Positions 10,171 through 22,037 of a DNA stretch of 64,000 bases are shown in pieces. Below the pieces are notes generated by a model. That model was not told where the DNA came from and made no database searches. It was given only the letters and a program-made list of their open reading frames with translations. Origin of the DNA: Erinaceus europaeus (taxonomy: Eukaryota; Chordata; Mammalia; Eulipotyphla; Erinaceidae). Location: contig NC_080168.1 of assembly GCF_950295315.1 (NCBI RefSeq), forward strand, positions 64,813,838 to 64,877,837, written 5' to 3'. Position 1 is the first letter of the stretch; each line of letters begins with the position of its first letter. The translations under genes were made by a program, and so were the position numbers.

Positions 10171-11094
10171 GGCTTCCATTCCTCCTGTCTTATTGACTCT
10201 GGCTTGGTCATCCAGGATTCCCTTCCCAGCTGACTCTCAGTGTGTGGTTTCCTCTAGAAGAGTAGCACATGCATTGGGCCCATGGCCCAAGCCTTCCATG
10301 CCTATGGGGTGTGTTTTACCTCCGTCAGATCCTATGTCACCCAGAACTCTTAGCACCAGTCAGTACTTCTAAGAGAAGTGCTCAGGGACAGTTTGGATGT
10401 GTGTGTAATGGAACTGCCACAAAATGGGATGTTGGGACTTCCCTGTGGGAAGCTGCCTCCTCAGTCCAGGGCTAAGCTACCCTGTTATTTCTGCACACTC
10501 TGGTTTCCACTCTGGGGCCTGCATTTACTGCCCTCCCCTACTTATCTGAGGTCAAACTCTGACCTCAACCATCTAGGAGAAAGCCACAGACCTCAGCAGT
10601 CAAGGAAAAGCCTTGCTTGGATCAAGTTCTTGTAAAAGCCATGTTCTGTTGGGTAGGTAAAACAGGCAGCCCTGTCTCTGAACCCCAGAGGTTGAGGATT
10701 GGGTACAGAATGTCACACTCTCAGCAGCTCCAGAGCAGTGGGGAGGGGGGAGACGAGACATACCCAGAGCATCACAGTCTGAAGACCTGGGTAGATGGGG
10801 TGGCTTCAAAAGTCCTGGCTTTGTATACTGTGTGGCAGGTTCATTTCTGGACGTCTCTCATGTAGAGAGGTAAGTTGCCATATATCCAAGGAATCATAGG
10901 CCAGCTGCTGTGGTCTTTCTTCATAGATTATTTCCTTGGGTTCAGTTTGTATAAAGGTAACTACTTTAACCTGATAAAAGCTGTTAAGAGAATTTACGGT
11001 TTTTTGAAGGATATCTTTTGTGATACAAGTATTAAGAAATATGTACTTTCTTCCAAGCTAATGCATGAACTTTTTTATTCATGTTATTTGATAC
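10171..11094. other. Unique intron sequence
   Basis: Moderately GC-rich. Several short open frames on both strands without recognisable domains or splice context. I see no feature. Confidence 0.6.
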
Positions 11095-11225
11095 AACAAA
11101 GAAATTGTTGAAGGAGAGACAGAGAGACCTGCAGTACTTGCTTTACTGTTCCTGTAGTTGGGAGCAGGCCTTTGCTCATGGTAATGAGTGCACTCAACCT
11201 GGTGTGCCACCACCTGGCGCCCACA
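11095..11225 (-). mobile_element. tRNA-derived SINE fragment, reversed
   Basis: Contains gagagacagagagacctgca, a B-box-like stretch, and the reversed head caacctggtgtgccaccacc tggcgccc. Confidence 0.7.
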
Positions 11226-11710
11226 TATTATCTTTGTGTCCTAGGGAAATAGTAAGTCTAGTTTCCACTGTCCATACAGAGTGGGCAAACATCTTAATGA
11301 TGAAGAATCAATGTAACTAGGCCACTCCATTTCTGTCTGTAGTTGCAGACTAGCTCAGTGGCTAGAAAGGGCCACCTTAGAGCAGTGTCTTAAGTCCCAG
11401 TAGCACAGACCTGTGACTCTGAGGGGCAGGAAGGATGGATGGGTGTAGTCATAGCTCTATTGGGCTCCTCCCTCTACATTAAGCAAGGACACAGGCTCTT
11501 AAAAACTATAGACCTATGGCTCCAAACCCATCATTTCAGTCCTGTTTCCCACTCAAAGCCTCTCCAGTTGTGGCATAGCTTCTTTCTCTAAGTGACCTCA
11601 TGCTAGATTTTTTTTTTTTTTTAGTATGTATATGTTTGACATGTGTCTAGATTTGACTGTTTTCTTCCTTCATTCCTTTCTTTTTATTGCCACTGGGGCT
11701 TCACTACTCC

Positions 11711-11979
11711 AGGCCAACATTTTCATATAGAAAGACAAACATAGGGGGAAGATGTGTCCAGTGGAGAAGCAATTACAGAGGCCAAAACTCTCACCTTCCT
11801 TATGCACCCCCAAAAGAATGTTGGGCCATACTTCCAGAGTGGGAGAAATGTTAGATGAAGATTATCAGAGAGGACTGTGAACTCCAATTCCATCAGGCCC
11901 CAGAGAGAAGAAGACACTTGAAGTAGTAATAGATATAGGTGTGACTTACAAAGGAAGAGAAGACAGGACCATAGGGGAA

Positions 11980-12026
<47 letters not shown>

Positions 12027-12146
12027 CGCGCGCAGTTTCTAGTGGAGAGAATGGGAACATAGAACTGTGGTGGTGGGAATAGTATGGAATTACACCCGTT
12101 ATCTCATAATTTATTTAAATCAATATTAAATCACTAATAAAAAAAG
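11711..12146 (+). mobile_element. L1 3' UTR tail in sense orientation
   Basis: The segment gtccagtggagaagcaattac onward is the complement of the tails at 13430, 26060 and 43060. Near the end, ctgtggtggtgggaatag matches the L1 3' terminus, followed by an A-rich tail at 12138-12146. A reversed SINE scrap (ttattgccactggggcttca) precedes it at about 11685. Confidence 0.8.
11982..12034 (+). repeat. (TG)n(CG)n dinucleotide tract inside L1 tail
   Basis: About 36 bp of alternating TG runs directly into about 16 bp of alternating CG. Alternating purine-pyrimidine throughout, so a potential Z-DNA former. Confidence 0.97.
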
Positions 12147-12430
12147 GGGGCCAGGTGGTGGTGTACCTGATTAAGTGCACATAATACTAAGTGCAAGGAC
12201 CTGAGTAAGGATCTGGGTTCAAGCCCCCACGCTTTACCTGCAGGGGGTGGGGGCCACTTCATAAGCAGCAAAGCAAATGGGCAGGTATTTATCATTCTCT
12301 CTCCCTTTCTGTCTTCCCCCTCCTCTTTCTATTTCTCTCTGTTCTGTCCAATAAAAATGGATACAATGGCCACCAGGAGCAGTGGATTCGTAGTGCTGGC
12401 ACTGAGCCCCAGCGATAACCTTGGAGTCAG
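12147..12430 (+). mobile_element. SINE with 3' module
   Basis: Head gggggccaggtggtggtgta, ggttcaagcccccacgcttt, and the 3' module atggccaccaggagcagtgg to ccagcgataacc. It sits directly after the L1 A tail. Confidence 0.88.
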
Positions 12431-12546
12431 AGAGAGAGATAGCATAGCACTAAAACTTTCTTCAGTCCAGTGGAGGCCAAGTCCAAACACATGGCAAAGA
12501 AAGTGGGCCAATCATCTACTCTTTTTCCTAAAACATAAAGCATTTT

Positions 12547-12761
12547 TGGGGGCTGGGTGGTGGTGCACCTGGTTAAGCGCATGTATTACAATGCGCAAGG
12601 ACCCGGGTTCGAGCCCCTGGTCCCCACCTGCAGGGGGAAAGCTTTACGAGTGGTGAAGCAGGGCTGCAGGTGTCTCTCTGTCTCTCTCCATTACCCTCTT
12701 CCCTCTTGATTTCTGGCTGTCTCTATCCAATAGATAAAGATAATAAAAAAATTAAAAAAAA
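12547..12761 (+). mobile_element. Short-type SINE, young, with TSD
   Basis: Near-consensus copy: gggttcgagcccctggtccc B-box region and ccaatagataaagataataa tail. Duplication ataaagcatttt at 12535-12546 and 12762-12773. Confidence 0.92.
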
Positions 12762-13233
12762 ATAAAGCATTTTCTTCTGCATAGTTTAGTAAAAAATCAC
12801 ATTACAGAAATCTGTAAGCATAAATTGCTTCAAGTTTCATACCTAACAGATAAATTTAAGACTCATAACGATCAGTTGCTTCTCCAGAATACTGTACAAA
12901 AATACTCATTAAACAAGTAAGTGTTTTAACACACTTCACCTACACTAGGCATGCATTATTTTAAATATTTTCTAATTGGATAAATATCAGTATGTATTAT
13001 TTATTTTTTCTTTATTGGGGAGATTAATGATTTACAGTCAACATTATAATACAGTATTTTGTACATGTGTAACATTTCTGTTTTCCACATAACAATTCTC
13101 TCCCTTCTAGGTCCTCTTCTGCCATCATGTTCCAGGATCTGAACCCTTCCCCCCTCACCCCAAAGTCTTTTACTTTGATGTAGTATACCAAACCTAGTCC
13201 AAGTTCTGCTTTCTGTTTTCTTATTTTCAACTT

Positions 13234-13583
13234 CTTTTTAAATTATTAGTGATTTAATAATGGTCAACTAGGTTGTGGGATAAGAGGGGTAAAATTCATA
13301 CGGTTCCCACCACCACAGTGCCATATCCATCCCCTCCATTGGAAGCTTTCCTATTCCATATCCCTCTGGGAGTATGTACCAAAGATTTCTATGGGGTGCA
13401 GAAGGTGGGAGTTCTGGCTTCTGTAATTGCTTCTCCACTGGACATGGGTGTTGACAGGTTGAATCATACCCCCAGACTGACTTCCCTTTCCTAGTGGGAT
13501 AGGTCTCTGGGGAGGTGGGGGTTTCAGGATTCATTGGTGAGGTCATCTGCCCAGGGAAGGCAGGTTGGTGCCATGGCAGTATT
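13234..13583 (-). mobile_element. 5'-truncated L1 tail nested in L1 B
   Basis: About 350 bp of L1 3' UTR (ataagaggggtaaaattcat, caccaccacagtgccatatc, ggtgggagttctggcttctg). It interrupts L1 B at ttttcaactt, which is repeated at about 13224 and 13584 as the target duplication. Confidence 0.85.
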
Positions 13584-14800
13584 TTTCAACTTTTGTCTAT
13601 GAGTGAGATCACACCATATTCATCCTTCTCTTTCTGACTTATCTCACTTAACATGATTCCTTCAAGGTCCATCCAAAATGAGCTGAAGAAAGTAAAATCA
13701 CCATTTTTAATAACTGAGTAGTATTCCATTGTGTATATAGACCACAATTTGCTCAGCCACTTAACCAGGTTGGACACCTGGTTGCTTCCAGGTTTTGGCT
13801 ATTACAGATTGTGCTGCTCTGAACATAGGTGTACACAGATCTTTTGGGATGGATGTGTTTGGTTCCTTGGGATATAGCCCCAGGAGAGGACTTGCAGGGT
13901 CATAGAGTAGGTCCACTTCTAGCCTTCTGAGTTCTCCAGACTGCTGTCCTCAGGGGCTGGATCAATTTACATTCCCACCAGCAGTGCAGGAGGGTTCCTT
14001 TGTCCCCACAACCTCTCCAGCATTTGTTGCTACCTTTTTTGATGTATGATGTTCTCAAGGAGTAAAGTGTTGTCTTTATTTGCATTTTTCTGACAATCAA
14101 TGACTTGGAGCATTTTTTCATGTTTATTGGCGTTTTGGATTTCTTCTTTGGTGAATATTGTGTTCATATCCTCTCCCCATTTTTGGATGGGGTTATTTGT
14201 TTTCTTGTTGCTGAGTTTGGTGAGCTCTCTATATATTTTGATTATTGCCCTCTAGTCTGATGTGTAGTATCATACATCATACCCCTACGAGGGGTTTCTT
14301 TGTTTGGGTGGTAGTTTCATTTACTGTACAGAAGCTTTTAAATTTGATGTAGTTCCATTGGTTTATTTTTTAGTCTTCTTTGTAATTGTATTTGTATCAT
14401 TGGAGATGCCTTTAAAATTTAGTTGAAAAAGAGTTCTGCCAATATTTTCCTCTTAAGTATTTGATAGTTTCTGGTCTAACATCCAAGTACTTGATCTATT
14501 TGGAATTTACTTTTGTGTTTGGTGAAATACAGTGGTTCAGTTTCATTCTTCTTCATGTTTCATCCCAACTTTTGTATCATTATTTGTTGAAGAGACTCCC
14601 CTTTCCCCCATTTAATAATCTAGGCACCTTTGTCAAAGATTAATGTCTGTAGGTGTGGGGGCTTATTTCTGGGCTCTCAATTCTATTCCACTGGTCAATG
14701 TCTATTTAAAAATGTTCCAGTAAAGTAGTGATTACAATGACCCTGTAATACAGTTTGAGATCTAGGAGTGTGATGCTTTTGTTATTTATTATTAAGATTG

Positions 14801-15069
14801 CAAGCGTCAACCTGGCTTTGACCTAGCACGTTATGATTGGGCCCTCCTCAATCGCTATCGAACAGGCCATGGCCGGTGCGCTGCTATGATCCATCGCTGG
14901 GGAGCCAGAGATGACCCGAACTGCCCCTGCGGCTACAGACAGACTATGACCCACATAGTCAATGACTGCCACCTCTCCAGATTCAAAGGAGGTCTTGAAA
15001 CTTTACATCAGGCTCAACCTGACGCTCTTGACTGGCTATGGAAGAAGGGCAAACGCTAGAAGAAGAAGA
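14801..15069 (+). mobile_element. 5'-truncated foreign non-LTR retrotransposon
   Basis: A 269-bp insert of clearly different, GC-richer composition inside AT-rich L1 B. It is flanked by the perfect duplication attaagattg at 14791-14800 and 15070-15079. It ends in a short AGA/GAA repeat tail rather than poly(A) and contains one open frame running from its 5' break to a stop. This is the form of a target-primed, 5'-truncated non-LTR insertion. It is unlike L1, L2 or RTE/BovB ends that I know. Confidence 0.8.
14802..15059 (+). pseudogene. C-terminus of a non-L1 retrotransposon ORF2
   Basis: 85 codons open to a TAG at 15057. Visible features are FDLARYDWALLNRYRTGHGRC (residues 6-26), an HRWG motif, and a zinc-knuckle-like Cys41-Pro-Cys43, His51, Cys56 cluster (CPCGYRQTMTHIVNDC). 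After these come RFKGGLETLH and a terminal DALDWLWKKGKR. The cysteine/histidine tail followed by an F-x-G-G-L-x-x-L-H segment is what I associate with C-termini of jockey/I/CR1-like ORF2 proteins of invertebrate elements. The clade is uncertain. No reverse transcriptase domain is present, so it is inactive. It lacks stops over 255 bp, which suggests a fairly young insert. Confidence 0.65.
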
Positions 15070-16106
15070 ATTAAGATTGTTTTAGCAATTCTAGATCTTT
15101 TCTGGATCCAGATAAACATTTGTAGCTTTTGCTCTAGTCTCCTCAATTAGGTAGACTCTTGATGGTGTTTGCATTAAATTTGTATTATCGCTTGATAATG
15201 TTAATTCTTCTAAGCCATGAACATGGAATATCTTTCTACTTCTTTTTGTCTTTTTCTATTTCCTTGAACAATGATTCATAATTTTCTGTATATAAGTCTT
15301 TCATTTCATCTGTTAGGTTTATTTCTAGATATTTTATTGTTTGTTGCTATAGTAAAGCATTGATTTCTGGATTTCTTCTTCTGCTAATTTAGTGTTTACA
15401 TAGAGGAATGTCATTGACTTTTGTATGTGAATTATGTAGCCTGACACCTTACTATATTGCCTAACAATTTCCAAGAGCTTCCTGCTGGATTCCTTAGGTT
15501 TTTCTATGTATACTATCATCATTTGCAAATAGTGAGAGTTTGACTTCTTATCTTCCAGTCTTGCTTCTATCTGATTGCTATGGCAAGAAGTTCCAACAGT
15601 ATGTTAAGTAGTAGTGGTGATAGTGGGCAGCCCTGTCTAGTACTGGATCTAAGGGGAAATGTTTCCAGTTTTTCACTATTGAATATGAGGTTAGCTATAG
15701 GTTTGCTATATATAGGATCCACTATCTTCAGGAACTCTCCACCTATTCCCATTATTTTGTAGCATTTTCATCATGAAGCAATGTTGGGTTTTGTCAAAGG
15801 CTTTCTCTGCATCTATTAATATAATCCTGATTTTTGGTCTTGCTTTTATTGATGTGTTGATTGATTTGCATATATTAAACCAGCCCTGTATCCCTGGCAT
15901 AAACCCCTCTTGGTCATGAATAATCTTTTTAATATATTGCTATATCTGGTTGGCTAGAATTTTGTCAAATATTTTAGCATCTATGTTCATCAGTAATACT
16001 AGTTTATAGTTTTATTTTTTTGTTGTACCCCTATCTGCTTTTGGTATCTGGGTGGTCTTTACTACGTAGAAGCTGGAAGGGAATATTCCTATGTCTTCAA
16101 TCTTTT

Positions 16107-19100
16107 TTTTTAATTTTAATTTTTAATTTTTTATTTAAGAAAGGATTAATTAACAAAACCATAGGGTAGGAGGGGTAAAATTCCATACAATTACCAACAC
16201 CCAATCTCCGTTTCCCACCCCCTCCCCTGATAGCTTTCCCATTCTCTATCTGGGAGCATGGACACAGGGTCATTGTGGGTTGCAGAAGGTAGAAGGTCTG
16301 GCTTCTGTAATTGCTTCCCCGCTGAACATGGGCATTGACTGGTCGGTCCATACTCCCGGTCTGCCTCTCTCTTTCTCTAGTAGGGTGTGTCTCTGGGGAA
16401 GCTGAGCTCCAGGACACATTGGTGGGGTCTTCAGTCTAGGGAAGCCTGGCCGGCATCATGATGACATCTGGAACCTGGTAACTGAAAAAAGAGTTAACAT
16501 ACGAAGCCAAACAAATTGTTGAGCAATCATGGACCCAAAGCTTGGAATAGTGGAGAGGAAATGTTAGGGGGGTACTCACTGCAAACTCTAGTGTACTACT
16601 GCTTTCAGGTATATATTTTGCAGTAGTTTACGGATACGTGTGAAGATATGCTCTCTCTCACAGAAACTGGTGTATATTCTAGGTTTTGGGACTTTGTTAG
16701 AAAGTGAATCACCTGAGATGAAATTAGAGTATACTATGAAAGGAAAGGTCTCACCCGAGTAATGAAGCTGAAGGGTTGTCATTCCACACGTGAAGTCTCT
16801 GGACACAGTCTGAGGTGAAGCATGTTGAGGTGGCAATCGTTGTGTTGGTTAGGTTGTGATCGGCAGATGCAGTATTATTTGATATGGATTGAGAGAGGCA
16901 TACAGGAAAGTGGGCCCTACCCAAGGGTTCCAGGACTGAGGGAAGTAGAGGCTCTTTAGTGGAGATGTGAGGTTCCTACTGTCTTAGGGTTCAAAAAGAC
17001 AATCGATAGTTAATGTTATCATCACATTGTTTGATAATTGGGTTAACTTTGAAAAGTCCTTTTGTTAGGGTTTGCTGTACAGTACCCAGTATCTTGTATA
17101 TAGCTGTTCTATTGGTTGCTTCTGATCTATTTGGTCTAGGCTTTTGAAAGAGTCTGCATATCAATTACACAGCCTATATATTGAAAAGATTCAATTTGTG
17201 TTTTGAAAAACTTCGAGACATACAATTGATTTTCCCCCTCTCGTATTAATTAACTAGTGATTTATATGACTACATTTTACTAGGAGTGTACATAAACACC
17301 ATTCCCACCACCAAAAGACTGTGACCAATCCCTCCCACCCACTCCCACCCCCCCACTGGCCCAGGAAGCTGCATGTCTACTCCTTACCACAGGGTTTTTA
17401 CTTTGGTGCCCTACTTACAATTTGGTCAGGTCCTGCTTTTAGTTTCCCTTTCAGATCTTCTTACTCAACTTCTGTTGATGAGTGGGATCATCCCATACTT
17501 ATCTTTACCTTTCTGACTTAGCTCACTTAACATAATTCCTTCTAGCTCTGTCCAAGATGGGTCAGAGAAGGTGGGTTCATTGTTCTTGATAGCTGCATAG
17601 TATTCCATTGTGTATATATACCACAGCTTTCTCAGCCACTCATCTGTTGTTGGGCACCTGGGTTGCTTCCAGGTTTTAGCTATTCTGAATTGTGCTGCTA
17701 TGAAGATAGGAGTACACACCTCTTTTTGGTTGGGTGTTATAGAGTCCTTGGGGTATAACCCCAGGAGAGGAATTACTGGATCATATGGAAGGTCCATGTC
17801 TAGCCTCGTGAGAGTTCTCCAGACTGCTCTCCACAGAGGCTGGACCAATTTACATTCCCACCAGCAATGCAAAAGGGTTCCTCTGTCCCCACAACCTCTC
17901 CAGCATTTGTTGCTGCTGTCCTTTTTGATGTATGCCATTCTTACAGGAGTGAGGTGGTATCTTAGTGTTGTCTTAATTTGCATTTCTCTGACAATCAGTG
18001 ACCTAGAGCAGTTTTTCATATGTTTCTTAGCCTTTTGGATCTCCTCTGAGGTGAATGTTTTGTTCATATCCTCTGTCCATTTTTGGATGGGGTCATTTGC
18101 TTTTTTGTTGCTAAGTTTGCTGAGCTCTTTATATATTTTGGTGATTAGTTTCTTGTCTGATGTATGGCATGTGAAGATCTTCTCCCATTCTGTGAGGGGT
18201 CTCTTTGTTTGTTTAATAGTTTTTTTGGATGTGCAGAAGCTTTTCAATTTGATGTAGTCCCATTGGTTTGTTTCTGCTTTAATCTTCCTTGCAATTGAGG
18301 AATTTGATTCATCAAATTGAGTTTGATTCATCAAAGATGTCCTTGAGGAGTAGGTGGGAAACTGTTTTACCAATGTTTTCCTCTAAGTATTTGATTGTTT
18401 CTGGTCTGACATCTAGGTCTTTGATCCATTTGGAGTTGATTTTTGTTTCTGGTGAGATAAAGTGGTTCAATTTCATTCTTCTGCATGTTTCAACCCAGTT
18501 TTCCCAGCACCATTTATTAAAGAGAGCCTCCTTTTTCCATTTAATACTTTGGGCCCCCTTATCAAAGATTACATGTCCATAGGTGTTGGGATTTATTTCT
18601 GGGCTTTCAATTCTGTTCCACTGGTCTGTGTGCCTATTTTTGTTCCAGTACCATGCTGTTTTGATGATGATGGCTTTATAATATAGTTTAAGGTCTGGGA
18701 GTGTGATGCCTCCATTTCTGTTTCTTTTCCTTAAGATGGTCTTGGCAATTTTAGGTGTTTTCATGTTCCAGATAAATGATTGTAGTGTTTATTCTATTAT
18801 CTTAAAGAAGCTTGGTGGAACTTTGATGGGTATTGCATTAAATTTGTATATGGCTCTGGGGAGAATATTCATTTTGATGATATTTATTCTTCCCATCCAT
18901 GAGCATGGGATTTCTTTCCATTTCTTGGTATCAGTTTCTATTTCCTTGAGTAGCGACTCATAGTTTTCAGCATACAAGTCTTTCACTTCTTTGGTCAACT
19001 TTATTCCTAGGTATTTGATTGATTTTGCTGAAACAGTAAATGGGAGTGATTTCTGGATGTCTTCTTCAGATTTAGTGTTTGCGTAAAGAAATGCCACTGA

Positions 19101-19296
19101 TTTTTGTACATTGATTTTGTAGCCTGATACCTTGCTATATTGCCTAATAACTTCCAGTAGTTTTCTGCTGGATTCTTTAGGTTTTTCTATGTATACTATC
19201 ATGCCATCTGCAAATATTGAAAGCTTGACTTCTTCCCTTCCAATCTGTATTCCATTTATTTCATTATCTTGCCTGATTGCTATGGGAAGAACTTCC
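16107..19296 (-). mobile_element. L1, copy C, nested in L1 B
   Basis: Long 3' UTR (16107-17464) shared nearly base for base with copies D and E, then ORF2 from the C-terminus back to the reverse transcriptase, where it is 5'-truncated. The short duplication atctttt at 16100-16106 and 19297-19303 restores L1 B across the gap. Confidence 0.92.
17465..19296 (-). pseudogene. L1 ORF2 remnant (copy C)
   Basis: Three overlapping open pieces (17465-18373, 18312-18764, 18789-19298) carry the RT palm-to-C-terminus and the cysteine/histidine tail. The catalytic FADD motif reads FADG at about 19200, so the second catalytic Asp is lost. A small tandem duplication of ttgattcatcaaa near 18301-18333 shifts the frame. 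Dead copy. Confidence 0.9.
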
Positions 19297-19477
19297 ATCT
19301 TTTGGAAGTTTTAAAAGTAGAGATATTAATTCTTGAAGGTTTTTTGTAGATTATTTTAAGTATTTGCTAGTTGAATAAGTAAAATATCTCATATTAGTGT
19401 GTATGATTTTTTAATGGGACTGTTCATTACTTCTATATTCTTCCAGTATTTTCTATATTTCATGAGTTTATTAAAGG

Positions 19478-20020
19478 TCCAATCGGCTCAGGCAGTAATG
19501 CACCTGGTTAAGCACACATAGTATGAAGCACAAGGACTAGCACAAAGATCCAGGTTTGAGCCCCCAGGTCTCCACCTGTGGTGGGGTCACTTCACAAGCC
19601 ACTGTTTTTTTTTAAAAAAATATTTATTCCCTTTTGTTGCCGCTGTTTTATTGTTATAGTTATTATTGTTCTTGGATAGGACAGAGAGAAATGGAGAGAG
19701 GAGGGGAAGACAGGGGGAAAGAAAGATAGACACCTGCAGATCTGCTTTCACCACCTGTGAAGCAACTCCCTGGCAGGTGGGGAGCTGGTCCTTGCACTTT
19801 GTGCCACGTATGCTTAACCTACTGTGCTACCGCCCAACTCAAAAGTCATTGCTTGTGAAACAGGTCTGCAGGTGTCTTGTCTTTCTCTCTCACTCTCTTC
19901 TCTCGATTTCTCTGTCCTATCCAATAAAATGGAAAAAAAATGACCACCAGGAGCAATGAATTTTTAGTGTCAGCACCAAGCCCCAGTAATTAACTCTGCA
20001 GCAATAGGTAAATAAAGACA
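19478..20020 (+). mobile_element. Long-type SINE split by another SINE
   Basis: The 5' half (gcacctggttaagcacacat, ccaggtttgagcccccaggt) ends near 19597. The 3' half resumes at about 19841 (cttgtgaaacaggtctgcag) and ends with the 3' module gaccaccaggagcaatgaat. Confidence 0.85.
19601..19840 (-). mobile_element. Long-type SINE nested in SINE
   Basis: Reversed copy: ttggataggacagagagaaa, acctgcagatctgctttcac and head cttaacctactgtgctaccg. The target duplication is approximately aag[c/t]ca[c/t]tg on both sides. Confidence 0.85.
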
Positions 20021-20980
20021 GCCCAGAGGAAAAAAATGGTTATGAGAACTTTTAAAAAAAATTTCTTTATTGGGGATTAATGTTTTACATTCAACAGTAA
20101 ATACTATATTTTGTGCATGTGTAACATTTCCCAGCTTTCCACATAACAGTACAACCCCCAGTAAGTCCTCTGTTATCCTTCTTGGACCTCTATTCTCACC
20201 TCTAACCCATACCCACCCCAAAGTTTTTTACTTTGGTTCAGTACACCAACTGCAGTTCAGGTTCTGCTTGTGTTTTCTTTTCTGATCTTGTTTTTAACTT
20301 TTGCCTGAGAGTGAGATCATCCCATATTCATCCTTCCATTTCTGACTTATTTCACTTAACATAATTTCTTCAAGCTCCATCCAAGATGGGCTGAAAACGG
20401 GTAAGTCACCGTTTTTAATAGATGAGTAGTATTCATTGTGTATATATACCACAACTTGCTCAGCCACTCATCTGTTGTTGGACACCTGGGTTGCTTCGAT
20501 GTTTTGGCTATTACAAATTGTGTTGGCTAAGAACATATGTGTACACATATATTTTTGGTTGGGTGTGTTGGGTTTCTTAGGATATATCCCCAGGAGAGGA
20601 ATTGCAGGATCATAGGGTAGGTCCATTTCTAGCCTTCTGAGAGTTCTCCAGACTGTTCTCCACAGGGGTTGGACCAATTGACATTCCCACCAGCAGTGGA
20701 GGAGGGTTCCTTTGTCCCCACAATCTCTCCAGCATTTGTTGCTGCTACCTTTTCTGATGTATGACATTCTCACAGGAGTGAGGTGGTATCTCATTGTTGT
20801 CTTTATTTGCATTTCTCTGACAATCAAAGACTTGATGTATTTTTTCATGGGTTTTTCAGCCTTTTGGATCTCTTCTGTGGTGAATATTCTGTTATTGTCC
20901 TCTCCCCATTTGTGGATGGGGTTATTTGTTTTCTTGTTGTTGAGTTTGGCAAGCTCTTTATATATTTTGGTTATTAAACT

Positions 20981-21261
20981 TTTTAAAAATATTTTATTTA
21001 TTTATTCCCTTTTGTTGCCCTTGTTGTTTTATTATTGTAGTTATTATTGCTGTTGTCGTTGTTGGATAGGACAGAGAGAAATGGAGAGAGGAGGGGAAGA
21101 CAGAGAGGAGGAGAGAAAGATAGACACCTGCAGACCTGCTTCACCGCCTGTGAAGCGACTCCCATGCAGGTGGGGAGCCAGGGTTCGAACCGGGATCCTT
21201 ATGCCGCTCCTTGTGCTTTGCGCCACCTGCGCTTAACCCGCTGTGCTACAGCCCGACTCCC
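20981..21261 (-). mobile_element. Long-type SINE in L1 F, with TSD
   Basis: Near-consensus copy ending gctacagcccgactccc. Perfect 12-bp duplication ggttattaaact at 20969-20980 and 21262-21273. Among the younger SINEs here. Confidence 0.94.
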
Positions 21262-21874
21262 GGTTATTAAACTCTTATCTGATGTATGACATGTAAAGAT
21301 CTTCTCCCATTCTGTGAGGGGTCTCTTGGTTTGGGTATTGGTTTCTTTTGCTGTGCAGAAGCTTTTTAATTTGAAGTAGTCCCATAGGTTTATACTTGCC
21401 TTAGCTTTATTTGTAACTGGATTCGTTTCATTGAAGATATCTTTATAATTTATGTGGAAAAGAGTTCTGCCAATATTTTCCTTTAAGTATCTGATAGTTT
21501 CTGGTCTAAAATCCAAGTCCTTGATCCACTTGGAATTCACTTTTGTATTTGGTGAAATATAGTGGTTCAATTTCATTCTTCTGTATGTTTCAACCCATTT
21601 TTTTCTGACACCATTTGTTGAAGAGACTCTGCTTTCCCCATTTAATAGTCTGGGGACCTTTGTCAAAGATTAGATATCCATAGATATCCATAGGTGTGGA
21701 GGCTTACTTCCAGGCTCTCAATTCTATTCCACTGGTCAGTGTGTCTATTCATGTTCCAGTACCAAGCAGTTTTGATGACAATGACCCTATAATACAATTT
21801 GAAATCTGGGAGTGTGGTGTCTCCGTTCTGTGCTTTCTTTTCAAGATTATTTTGGCAATTCTAGGTCTTTTCAT

Positions 21875-22037
21875 CATCAAAATGAATATACTACCCAGAG
21901 TCATATAAATATTTAATGCTATCCCCAATAAGATCCCAACCACATTTTTTAGGAGAATAGAACAAAAATATGGTTGGGATATTGTTGGGGATAGCATTAA
22001 ATTTGTATATTACTTTGGATAGTATATTCATTTTGAT
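21875..22037. repeat. 68-bp inverted repeat inside L1 F
   Basis: The left arm 21875-21943 reads L1 coding sense (aatgaatatactacccagag) and the right arm 21970-22037 is its reverse complement at roughly 85-90 percent identity by eye. The spacer is about 26 bp. The left arm is out of orientation relative to the surrounding L1. Confidence 0.88.

Larger units (their letters stand above)
13008..19345 (-). mobile_element. Older L1, copy B, interrupted three times
   Basis: Minus-strand L1 beginning with ttctttattggggagattaa at its 3' end (shared with copy F at 20053). It continues through ORF2 remnants at 13584-14790, 15070-16106 and 19297-19345. It is broken by an L1 tail (13234-13583), a foreign non-LTR fragment (14801-15069) and L1 C (16107-19296). 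Reading frames are short and frameshifted. The [18 protein letters not shown] motif survives near 14010. Confidence 0.85.

Noticed and set aside
17610..18257. A 215-codon plus-strand frame, repeated at 7763, 44540 and 54291
   Set aside because: It is the antisense shadow of the L1 ORF2 C-terminus. Its recurrence at every L1 copy explains it.
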